Below are positions 14,001 through 27,200 of a stretch of DNA of 64,000 bases, piece after piece (position 1 is the stretch's first letter; each line of letters begins with the position of its first letter). This DNA comes from Cladopsammia gracilis (lineage: Eukaryota; Cnidaria; Anthozoa; Scleractinia; Dendrophylliidae). Below the pieces are notes generated by a model. The model saw only the letters and a list, made by a program, of their open reading frames with translations, was not told the origin of the DNA and ran no database searches. The position numbers were made by a program, and so were the translations under genes. The DNA is taken from the NCBI GenBank assembly GCA_022457155.1, contig JAJGOT010000456.1, positions 520,001 through 584,000 on the forward strand, written 5' to 3'.

Positions 14001-17000
14001 GTGTATAAGGAAACAAAGATGTCTATGTTTGAACTATTATGAAATCATTATGATTATTTGCTGACAATAAACTATAAATCTCGCAAGATAAACCACGTCT
14101 TAATTAATCCAGTACTTACCCCCTTCGTCTGTCCGGACAGTAACCTCGGTACTATTGTAGGCTGTCCCATTTTTATCTACGCCAACAACGTTTAACCGAT
14201 ATTCCGTATAGGTTGATAGTCCAGAGAATACATGGGATGTAGCATTTCCCGACTTGATGTTGCTGTTTAAACTACCACCATTGCCGTTTTCGAGAACCAC
14301 AAAGTAGTGACTCATTTGTTGCCCCAGCAATGGTGACAAGTTTTGCCAAGTGAATTGGATGCTTGTTGTTGTGGTGTTTTCAATAAACGTACTCCAATTA
14401 GCCACTGGAAGTGCTAGAAAAAAAAACAATAACAAAAAACACGGTTTGAGCTATAATGTATCTGTTGTTAAGCTCTAAATACAGTCTTTTGATTAAACGT
14501 TGTCATTGATCGTTCTCATCCCTACGCGACCAGACCAAAAAGGATTATGGAGAGAAATCAATTCACATTCAACAACTGCACATTATCAAAATATGGAACG
14601 TCCTTAACGGAATATGTATCGAAGCGACTCTTGTTGTCTTTGCGTAACACGCGAAGACAAACGTGGGCTTTGTTCTCCATTGTAAACGCGATAGAGAATA
14701 ATTAATCATGCATTTTAATTCATCCATACTCCCTTTCGGTCTGGTCGCGTAGGGTAAGACCGATCAATGACAAAGTTTAATCAAAGGACTGTATACGCAC
14801 GATAGATCAAGTAGAGTATCAACGTCTCGAATTTTATTTCTTGACCGCCTGTCGGCACGAAAACAAATTTGATTAACTTTAATCCACTTCCACCCTTAAA
14901 ATCCTACACTTAACCTCCAAACTACATGTTCTTCTTCTATTTTGCTCAAAAGAATCACTTTATTTTTTTTTTTAAATTAAGTGGTACATTTGGTTACATA
15001 TGACGATATAGCATTGGCATAAGGCATGGAAAATTTCTTAGGCACAAACAACGAAAACGTCCAGCTCTGACAAAAAGGCCTGACCTGATTGGAATCCTCC
15101 CATTAAAATGCCAAACTGAAGCTTGAAGATACTATAGGATTGGTAAAGGTAGATCTGAACAGTGATGTTTCCAGAGTTTCCAAAAGAAACTTCCTTGAAG
15201 GTTTTCTGAGGAGCGGATGAATATCCATAACGGCTGAGAACTATAAAACCATTGCCATCGATGACTTTTATGTATTCACTGTGAAATGAAAAAAAAAAAA
15301 CCCAACGGTATTACGTTTGTAACAATTAGTTAACAAATCCATTACTTATCGTTTTTTCCGGTCTCGTTATCATACAGCTAATTATTATTTTCATCTGATA
15401 ACCAGTATCAATCAAATCGATCAATAAAACAATAATTTGATAGCAATCAGTTCCATCATTTTACTTTCATTTTTCAAACCCTCCGATCTTTCCTTTGATA
15501 CACCTATTTCTAGTGTGTTTCATATTTCACAGGTTGAATGTTTCAAAGCTACTATTTAAAGGAGGTATTTAACCTATTTGTTTAAAATACTCCATTGGTG
15601 AACGGAAACGATCAATAAGTGTGTTTGGCTGCAGATGGCCAGGATGGAAAATGATCGCAACAAGAACATGATAGAATAAGGCACCTTTTTAGTTCTTCCC
15701 CTTGTGCCTTAAAGGGAACCTCCATTGTCAGAACAAATTGACGTTAAATTGTTGGAAATAAAGTCGAAATTTAAAATTTTTAAAAAGCAGGTGCAAATAT
15801 AATTTTGGTGTACAAATAAAATGGATATAAATATCGCCTGTTTTCGCTTTCAAATTTCCCGCACGCTGCCATTTTGAATATTTGTGACGTGTTACGGTTG
15901 CCGCTATTGTTAAGAAGCGAAGTTCTTTTGTATGCAACAATAAGAAAACCGTAACACGTCATAAATATTCAAAATGGCGGCGCGCGGGAAGTTTAAAAGC
16001 GAAAATAGGCGATATTCATATCCATTTTTTTGTACACCAAATTTATTTTTGCACCTACTTTTTTAAAATTTTTAATTTAGACTTTATTTCCAACAATTTA
16101 ACGACAATTTGTTATAAAAATGGAGGTTCCCTTTAAGAAAAATCAGTTATTTCAACAGACTTCTGGACTACAGAGGGTGGGGAATAACTCGTCCTCCTCC
16201 ATTTAACTTCAATGGCATGAAAAAATACGATCATTAAATTTAGTCTAGTATACCTTGTACGTGAGAAAATCTACGCATTATTTTGTGTGCAAATGACTTC
16301 ATAAACACCGAATATCGAATCATAAGTAATTGCAATACATAGCTATAGAGCAGTTTTCAAGTGAGTGTCGAAAGTAATTACACAATTGCTTTGGTTTTGC
16401 ATTGCTACGCTTTGTGATTGGCTAAAAAATCTTGCATTACTTTCTCGGCTAATCAGAAGTATAACAAGCTCTGATTGGTTCATTCGATTTTTTACGACTG
16501 CTGTGATTGGTCAGAGTAATTACTTTGGTTTTGGTTTTACGACACTCAATTGAAAACTGCTATAAATAGAAACATGCTTAACCCTTTCACTCTCAGAGTC
16601 AGTTATGGAGACATGTAGGGTAGTTCTAACTTTTGAGTCTGTTGACGAAATCCTATGGAGTTACCATTCAAATGAAACCTCTTCTGTATTTCTTTTCCAT
16701 GGTACCATTTGTTTCTCAATATTGTACAAAATGGAATTGTGAATTTTTCTTGAATTTTGAGTTTTGGCACTCTTGGGAGTCAAAGGGTTAAAGTGAATGG
16801 TTGAATACACTTCTCAAACTCATAACAATTCATCAAGTTTTAACAAAGAATATCATAAGTGTGACGGTAATGTGGAAACCCAGTCTTAATTAGGGCCTGG
16901 TTGCACTACAGTCAAAAACAAAAACTTAAGTCCGTGCAGAAATCGAGGAAAACAAAAGAAACCGCTCCGATGGGACACTCTTTTTGTGGAATGTTTTTGT

Positions 17001-20000
17001 TTTTATGTCATTTTACACGAGCTAATTTTTGGTTTTGACTATAGTGCGACCAGACCCTCAGCATAGAGTTTGGCGAATTTATTCTTTTGTTCTTTGCATT
17101 TGAAGATCGGTTTGAGAAGCTATATAAAACACTCGAAAAAGTTTTGCATCATTTTCCAAACACCTCAAAGTCGGTTGCGTCTCGTTTTTTCAACCCACTT
17201 CTCGATGTTTGGAAATCCTAATGAGACACTTTCGTGTTTGATGTATTAAAAAAAAATCAAAGTGGTACTCTCCAGAAAAAATTCTCAACGTTTGGTCAGG
17301 TATTGATTGAAATAGCAAATGCATGACTAAATCATGCTGTGTTCACATTAGGGCGAAACATGTTTGATTACGAATTAAACATGATTCGATAATAAAAGTG
17401 TTCACATCAGGCGGTGCATTGCGCGAATCATGATCGAAATATATAAACCAGACGAAACACTTCAGCGCATATGTCATCTCCTTATTAAACTCTGCATTAT
17501 CTTTCGTTCCCGAAGCCTTGACAAGTAAAATTCAGCCATAAAATCATGCAACGGCAAGTTCGACCTTTCCCTTTTTTCTGTTCATGTATAATTAGGAAGA
17601 TTTCTTGCGACCTTATGCATGTTTCGTAAAACAGCATATACATGTATTATGGAACCGGGCGTGAAACGTGTTTTAAAAATTAACAAGTTATGTGAACAAT
17701 CAAATTGCAAACATATTTATGGGAAACGTTTTTGTTGAAACATTTTTGCTATAAACATGTTTCAGTACTGATGTGAACACAGCATGAGGCAAAGGAAAAC
17801 AAAAATCAAACTGGTTTGACAAATTTCCAAGTAACCAAAAAAGAATTTGAACCACACCACATTGGCCCATTTCACACTAGAAGACGGACAAATCGTCTGG
17901 ACGGACAAGTCGTCCGACGATTTGTTCGTGTAATGTGAATTCTAGACGGACAACTCACCTTGTGTTGTTCATCGTAAATTCATATCTGAACGAACAAACA
18001 GACGAATTTGAAAGCAAGGGGCCTGGCACTAACAGGCTTGGTTACCTTGTCTTTCTATCCGCCATTTTGATTTTCCCATAAACCATCACTCCCTTTACTA
18101 GTTCCATTCCCCTTAGCGAGTACAGGGACCGAGATACAACCATTTGTTCGTCTGGTGTGAATTTAGGTCGAACTTTGGACGACTTATCCGTCTAGACGAA
18201 CAAATCGTCCTCGAAAAATCGTCTTAATAGACGGCCAAATCGACCGACAAAATCAGACGACTTTTACGTCCAAAATTTTGTTCGTCCCGTTTTCACACTA
18301 AGACGACTTGTCCGTCTGAGACGACTTGTCCGTCCAGACGATTTGTCCGTCTCTAGTGTGAAAACGGCCATTGAAGTACAACGAAACACCCGACTGGAGT
18401 TGACCTTATGACTCTCCCGCTAAACGATAAAATACTCTAACCAAAGAGGTACAATTAGTCCCATCTTGAGCTCGGTCATTTTCTGAGTTCATATGTGACA
18501 TAAATTCTGCATACTGCTAGAATTGCGTCATGTGTGGAGATCAATAAAGATATAAATTAGGAGCTCGGTTTGTTCTACCCTCGCGAATGTACGTGTTATG
18601 TTCCTCTAAGCGTTCTTGCATTATTTTCCACAAATTGGGAAGACTAAAAGTTGATATATTTTGGGGAAATGAAATCATATTTTCCCACAAATGTAAGAAC
18701 TCCCCATGATAGAGCTCGTATAACTTGTCTGCTATTGTAGATGATATAATTAGATACTAACGTGTAATATGACAGGTACAGCTCCGGTAATGACACAAGC
18801 GCAACTGCTTGACTTACTCCTACATTTCCAACTGTCCATGTGCATGTCAAGCTACTATAATAGTAGTATCTACGAGCAACTTGCAAATTACCAAACAACC
18901 GATTTATGTTGCCTCCGCAACCTGCAGAACAAAAAAAATAAACAATGTTTAGCGATTTTTCGCCAAACAGGTGTAGATCTGCCAAGACTGCCAAGTTTGA
19001 AGAAATTATGTGGGAGCGTTTTTTTTAAAAAAATGGGGTTAAAAATATGCAAATTTCAAAAAGCATGGCTGTCAAAATCTTGTTGCCATGGAAATATAAG
19101 TCACGTGATCAATAAAATGTCATATGAAATTGTTGCCAGATAAATTTTAGGAAAAGTCACAAAGTTTGATGGCGTTTGAATACATATTAAAAAAATTATG
19201 AATGTTGAAAGTTAGCGCGGGCACTTTGACGGGTTGAAATTATAATAACAATAAGTGTTGAAAATCACGCGAAAAGCAACAAAAACTTTAGACTCGTTCT
19301 TCGTGCAATTTTCTATGCTGATTGTTATTATAATTTCAACCCGTGAGGTATGTTTGAGTCTTTTACGTCACTTTCTCCCATTCGCAACCAAGCCTTGGAA
19401 CAAGGTTTTTTAATGGCGGCCGTAAATTCTCGGAAATAAATGTTAAAATTAAATGACTTCTGATGTGCCTAATGAATTGAAATTTGGCAAGATGAGTAAG
19501 GAAGTCTAATAGTACACGAAAATGTAAAAAAATGAAAATCAAAAATTTGATCGTAGTAGCACTTAAGCTGGAGATTAGAGTCATCAATGAAATGCTTGTA
19601 TCAGCACACCGTAGTTTTTTACGGGTACGCTTGGGACGTTTGTTTAGTTGTTATCTTTGCCCTTTTGGTCTTATTAGCAATCAAGCGTCTCTTTTTTGCA
19701 ACTGTAACAATTACTTTGATATAAAAACCGGTACATATTCCCCTCTTTTCCTTTCGTTCACTATCTCTGGCCTGGACAAATTCTGCAGGATAATTGCTTT
19801 CAATGCCATCGTTTTGTAGTTTAAATTTGTCCTGGTCATCTCGGTGCTTCATCTAACTTCTTCCTTGTGTTATTAAATGTTCGCACTTTTTGTTGTATTT
19901 TTGTTTGTAGATTGCAATGCTTCGAAAACTTTCAATTAAAATTTATTTATACCGCTTGAATTGTTCTTTTTTTGTCGGCCATTTTGTTTGTGTCACTCAG

Positions 20001-23000
20001 CGAACCAATCGTTTTCTAAAATCCTCGTCTGCACTGTACGCAATTACCTGTTGTTATGTACTGCAAGTTCGACTGTGTTCCCACGCCTTTTGACGTAAAT
20101 GCTGCCACTGCAACACTATAACGAGTTGCGGCCTTGAGACCTCTCAATGTTACCATGTTGAAATAAGGGCTACTGGTGTTAACAGCTTTTCTCACATACG
20201 AATTATAATACTCGTAATAGTAGACTGTGTACCCAAGGAGTCGTCCATTAGCGTATTGCTGAGGAAGAGGATCCCATTGGACTTTCACTTCATCAAACTG
20301 TGTGTTTGACAGTGTTATATTTGAAGGTGCTCTACTGGGAACTAAAAATAAAGGCATGAAATTAGTTATGAGAGTTTACCAAGATAATAAAGTGACTTGT
20401 TTCTGATGAAACTGTGGTGCTGCGTCGGTTGGGAAGTAGAAGACGAAAATGTGCTTTTATCAACTGAGTCAGATAGGAAACATTTGCCACCGATCTGGTT
20501 TGTACATATCGAACGGTGGACGTACGCTTATTGGTCAAAAGTAACGTGAAAAACAAGAACAACTTAGTTGAATAAAAAGCGTTCGTTGATTTCGTGGAGA
20601 TTAAGAGTGCCGATTTTGGAAGATGTTTTTTTTTTTTTTGCTTTTAATTTTTAAGGATTTCTGTGATGCCTTGGTATAGCGAGAGGCCGCAGAATAGGGA
20701 GATTGTGTCGAGCGACTGGTTTATACATATGTCTTTGTGATTTCTTTTAAGATCTGGTAGATGTTCACGGTCGCCCAGTCCCTTCCTTGTTTCTCCATTG
20801 AATACTTTTATTTTTTTGCATAAAGTACACGTTATGTAGAAGATAACACTTGCAGAGGTACAATTGAAACGATGTAGGTGGACCGTTTTCCAAGTTGTAT
20901 CTTAACCCCATTCCCACCCCGCTGGGTTTAATTTTGTTTAATTTTCATCGTTAATAAAATGCTTATAAATGGGGTTCAGTATCTCGATACATATTTTAAA
21001 AGTGATTACGCAGTATACCTCAATGGAATTAATGAAAGATTTTACATACCCCCTTCGTCTGTCCTGGCTGTAACGTTTGAGCTCTTGTAAGGCTGACCAT
21101 CACTCTTCACCGCGATAACGCTTACTTGATACTCTGTGTAAGGCGAGAGTCCAAGAACGTTGGCAAAGCTTCCATTTCCAGATACAAACACTGTATTTGA
21201 CAGGCTTCCGTTGGTGTTACTGATTAAAACGATGTAATACGGTACGTGATTATAAATAAAGGGCGCTAAATTTTGCCAATAGACTGCCATTGTTGTCGTC
21301 GACGTATTGCCAAATGTCACATTCCAGTCTGCTACAGGAAGAGCTAGAAATAAAAAAAAATCTTTGTTTTATACGCGAAGAGGGGCTTTAAAGTGGACAA
21401 AAAGAGACAGTCGATCTGTTGTATGGGTCAGCGTTCCATAACAACTATCAATTGCAACTTTTTCTAATTGGATAGCTGTAATTGGACACATACGCTACGC
21501 GTGCGCCAATCAGGTGTACTTAAATGTTTTTTTTCCTCCTGCTTTTAAAATGATAGAAAATATCCTTGACGTTTTGAGTACAAAAAAGTTCCACGTAGAC
21601 TTTTTAATCTCGAATTTTGTTATTGATGCGATTGATTAGTAATTAAACTTCATGTCATACAATTTTGGGGTACTAAACGTGCTCGTAAATTTAAATCGTC
21701 CTCGCCTTACGCGCTCGGCCGATTTGAAATTACTTACCCGATTACTCCCTGAATTGTACAGGTACTCCACTCAGTGCAATTACTATTACTTGTACTACAT
21801 TTGAGCAATTATACATGTATTAAAATCAACTTAATAATGATTAATCATCTCACCAGACTGAATACCCTGCTTCAGAATTCCATATTGAAGGTTAAAGCGA
21901 CTGGAGCTGCTTCTTAGGTAGATCTCAACCGTTATGTTATCAGCATTTCCGAAACCAATTTCAAGGAAGGGTATTCGAGCAGATGAAGAGTTTCCGTACT
22001 TATACCAAACCAGTGATCCGTTACCGTCCATTATCTTGATATATTCACTGCAATAAGACGGACAATGCCATTAAGTACATGATCGATCAATGACTTTTCG
22101 TAAAGCATTGCATAATCAAATTGCATTTGGATATGAAATATTAAGTTTTTGCTTATTCGTTTGTTTTCTTCTTATTTTTTTTAACAGATTTTTATTGCTT
22201 ATCAAAATAATTTGCACAAATATATAGTACACATAACACTACTATTCTAATAGAAACATGCGTACTAACACGAAGATAAATTCTTACACTAACCACTAAC
22301 AATCAGCCAGATCTAATATCAAATGCACAGATCAGTATTCAAATAAAAGAATAACTGAGCAAACTAAAAAATAAACAACCTACAATACAATACAAAATCA
22401 CAGCCTACTATGTAGTTGAATAGGGATTATTTTAATTTACTGCGAAGGTATAATGTTTTGCCATTTCTGGTAATGAACTAACTCTTTGTGAACTAAATAA
22501 GATGATGGGGAGAATAAGCGAATGAATAAGCGAGCGAAAGTGTGGTCGTATTAAAAAGCCTTTGGAGGAATAAATATAATATAACAAATGATTGACAACA
22601 AACTGCCAAGTTTAACAATTATCCTTGCTTTACTCTGGATCGAAATTCATACCCAACAGCAATAATTATTGTGATCGCGCTGGACAACTATATAATAAAA
22701 AATTAGTATACTGCTGTTGCCTACCTCCCATATTCATACAATATAAACAAGTGGTAACTACTTACCTGTAATATGAAAAATAGAGATCTTGCACCCAGAC
22801 ACCTGCAACTGCCTGACTTATGCCCGACCTGCCAATCTCAAAGGTACAGGATAAGTAGCTAGATCCTCTATTAGAACCAATCTGTAGTTGTCCAAAAGAG
22901 CGATTTGCGTATCCTCCGCAACCTGTAAGGTAAGGAGAGAATTGCAAATAAATAACCCTTAAGGTTGCGGGGGTACCTTCCATGAATACATTCATAAGGC

Positions 23001-23241
23001 AAAATTTTGGCAGAGGTGTCACTTGTTTGAAAGCCGATTTCATTAAAATTTAACAGAGATATTGGTGAATAATGGAAGTGCATAAGGATTGTTTTTTATT
23101 GAAGGGATCGCGCTTTGCGGCAATGCTATTGATGGTTTGCAATCACGTGACCTACAGTCCTGTGGGACTGAAATGACAAAGGCCATGGCGGCCATGTTGG
23201 TGCCATAACAAAAGAAGTTCATCAAAATTCTTTTGTTGGTG

Positions 23242-23272
<31 letters not shown>

Positions 23273-24189
23273 CAAACCAAGAATAAGCCACGAAAGTTAT
23301 TTTTTTTTTAAAACATGGTTTTGTGTCCAAGTTTACTCCTCGAGAAGAACACAAAGCAAGTTGATTTCACCACTCACTGACCCGTCAAAACGTCTATTGC
23401 GTCATATCTGACTCCGATTTTTTGATTTCAACTTTAATTAAAAGTTATTAGCTTTTAAAGGAGTCAAATTGTTCATTGTCAATTTGAAACCTCGTATCTT
23501 CTCTTTGAAAGCCTATTTAAAAATTCTGAGTCAGATACGACAATCTATAATACACCTAGTTTACCTTCCTGCAGTGTCAACTCATGAAATTCTCTATCCG
23601 CGCTGAATTCTTGGACACAAAATTGCTTGTTTTTACGCTTCCGAAGGCTTCCCGAGCAAACACGAATGCAAAAAATATATATTTATGGTAATTTTGCTAA
23701 TTTTAATCCACGGGCTATTGTCAACACTTCATGCAGAAAGAACAATGCTTTGAAAAATAGTGTATTTTACCAGACAGCGCTTTGCACGTGCAATAATTGA
23801 TGCAGACAAATTACAGAGCCTGTTCGTGAATATTTCGCGCATTTTCGGTATCAGCCATCGCACTTCGTGCTTACTATTTTTATAAATGCATACTGATGAG
23901 CGGAACCTGTCCCCCGCGACCTTAAATCGGCTAGAAATTGTGAGCTACTATTATCGAAACACACTAGTGTCTGGAACGGGCTGAATATTTTGATGTAGCT
24001 ATAATTAATTATGGAGACCTTTTTTTTAGTTTTTCCATCCAGTTTATGTTGTAAGAACTCGAAACGGCTAACTCTGCACTTGTGTTTCTATGTCATATCT
24101 TATGTTAACACAATAAGTATTAGCAAAATACATTTCTATTAATTGGATGAGTTTCATTGTGTTGACGAATAAATTGGTAAAATAACAAA

Positions 24190-24224
<35 letters not shown>

Positions 24225-27200
24225 ATACCTCTAAGGCCCGGTTCAAACGTCGAACTTTACATGTGCCGAACCTAATAATTAGGTTCGGCACATGTAAAGT
24301 TCGACGTATGAATCAATTCGGAACGGCACTTTTGTATTTGGGTCGACTCTGCCGTTCTATTCGACTGAGCTTGTCGAATAGAACGGCAAAAGATCGACTT
24401 CGATTCATACGTCGAACTTCACATGTGCCGAACCTAGTGCATAATTTATGTTAACGTATTTTTCAATATAACCGCGCTTCTGATTGGCTATTTAGTGGGT
24501 TTTCGCGCCTTTGCAGACAGAACTCACAGAAGCGTAACGACGGTTACCAGCATTCACATTGTAGATTTTTAGACTGAAACTGGACAGCTTAAATCGGTCT
24601 TCTAAAAAGTTGCTTTTCTTTATATCCATAAATAAATCGTAATGTATTTTAAAATTTATGGCGTTACTTTATTTTGTCCAAATATCACGATCACGATCTC
24701 CTCACTGTCTCCTTGCCATAACAGAACACAAAGCACACTAAAATCAAAACAAGAATTTCCAGGCTTGGTGGATTTTACTTTTTTCGGTTTATTTCCCTAT
24801 TTTAAGCAGTAAGGATGATATTTCTTTTCGCCACGAATTAGGTTCGGCACATGTAAAGTTCGACCGTCTGAATCAACAGTCGAACTTAATAGTTTGGGTC
24901 GACCTAAATAGGTATTAGGTTCGGCACATGTGAAGTTCGACGTTTGAACCGGGCCTAAAAGCAAGTGAGCTCGATGTGATTAACATATAAAATTTGTTTA
25001 CGGTATGTGTTCTAAGTACGATTTTAGTGGGTCATGTCGTACCTCCTTTGAAATACGTTTCGTGAATATCCAAGCCGTGGCTTGAAATGAAGAGGTAAAT
25101 TATATGGAACGAAAAACGAACGTGCGTGTAACGGGCCGTGTGACGTGTATAATGCGGCGTGTAAAATATGGCAAGCCTAGGTGGTCACTTATAGGAATGG
25201 TTTGCTAACTAACATAACAGTAAACTGCCGAGGTTTCAATGTAGCCAAATAACCAACCGCGGTCGTCAAAAACATGCTGGTATGTTCAAGTAACTAATAG
25301 CTAACTCCATCAAAAAGATCACACAGCTCGAAGCCAGACATTTAGGATGGGTGTAATTTAATTTATAGCTGGGTTAAACTTTGTTTTGCGCATTACCTAT
25401 TCCTATCCCTTATATTATCATTAACTTTTTTCTCTTTCTATAGCAGTTACGAAACACTTTTAAAACGTCTTCAAATGGCATACCGTGAGCATGACATTTT
25501 CGTGAATTTCGCGGCTTTTCCAACGATCCGCGAAAATAAGATTCCAGGAAAATAAACTGCAGCGAAAAAAGATATTAGCGAAAATTTACTCCATTTATTT
25601 AGATCAATAAATTTTAATTAAATTGACTTCAATCTATATTACGACCTTCTTATTTGCAACTGCAAAACAACGAAGAGTCTCTGTGGTCTATGGGTAAATT
25701 TGATAAAAACTATTGACAAGGAGGTACATCTGAACTGTTCGGTTTATTAAAATGGGTCGTCAAAGAGACACCTTTCTCGAGGACATCTGTAATGCCACAT
25801 TTCCGCCACCTATTACAGATAATGGAAGCTAAGGTTGTTGTTTATATAGTGATAATATAGAAAATTAAAAGTAAAATAAACAAGACAACGTTATGTTTTC
25901 CTTGTTGTTATATACAAGTACCGTACGTGAAACACCGACATCCACCAAAATTTGTTCCCGCAAAACGCCAAAAATTCGGTAAATTTCATGTCACGCGGTA
26001 TTTAGGTACCTGTTGTAATGTAATATGAAGACGACTGTGGTCCAACACCCGCTGATGTGAACGCTAACAACCATATTTTGTAGCGTTGTGCAACCTTCAG
26101 ACCTCTTAACACTACCATGTGAACATCTGGGCCAGTAGTATTGACAGTGTTTATCCCATACCCATACCAATACGAATACTCTTGGTAGTAGATTCTATAC
26201 CCCAGGAGTCGGCCATTTGCACTGTGGTCAGGAATTGGATCCCATTGTACCTTCAATTCACTGAACTGTGATTTGGACACTCGTACATTCGTCGGTGCAA
26301 TGCTGGGCACTAAGACAGTCAAGAATTGAACAGATGTTGAAATTATTCACAGAATACAGAAAGGTGCATCAAATTATATATCGATGGTAACTAAGCGTTT
26401 GTCAGATGACTGATTTGGGAGACAGAAGACAATGGCCGAATTCATATTAGAAGACGGGAAACTCGTTACAGACGGAATTCCATCAGAGAGAATACCGTCT
26501 GATATGAATTTAAAGACGGTAAATCGTCTTCATGAGACTGCTTCCCCGGGACTGCTTCTCAAGTTGGGCGCCATTTTTTTGTACCCAGAAACAGTTGCCG
26601 TCTTTCTAGTTCCACTCTTTCCCTAGTGCATGCACGCGCATAGCGCAAAAAAGTCGTCGTGATTTTCGCGTCTAATGTGCATTGATTTAAGACAGTTTTC
26701 CGTCCAAGACGAGTTTCCCGTCTTATTTTTCCGTCGGTTTAGACGAAAAAATAGACGGATAAATTTGGGACGAGAAACTCGTCCTTCACCGGATTCATAT
26801 CAGACGAGTTTTCCGTCTGAAGACAAGCTTCCCGTCCAAGACGGTTTTCCGTCTCTAATATGAATTCGGCCAATGGAGTGACGGGATACGGAGCATGAGC
26901 AGTGCCACTCAATTGTCAAGTTCAGAAGAATAGTTTGGCAAAGGTGGTCATAGCATTAATCGTGTTAATCATAACTATTCCAATTTCCTCAAATGTGATT
27001 GGTTCATAATCCTCTGTATTTTCCTTCAATGTAATGTGATCGGACAGTTTGTTGTAATCGGACAGATTCATGAGCCAATCACATCATTTAATACAATCAC
27101 TATGGCAACAGCAAAGTTTTAATAAGGGGAATGCCAATTTTGCAGTGATAGGATTGTATTAACGATTCCGATTGATAAAAAAAGCCTTTCTTTAAGTTAT

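Noticed and set aside
23880..23940. Hammerhead-like core CTGATGAGCGG
   Set aside because: No GAAA follows a stem II at the right distance, and stem I cannot form.
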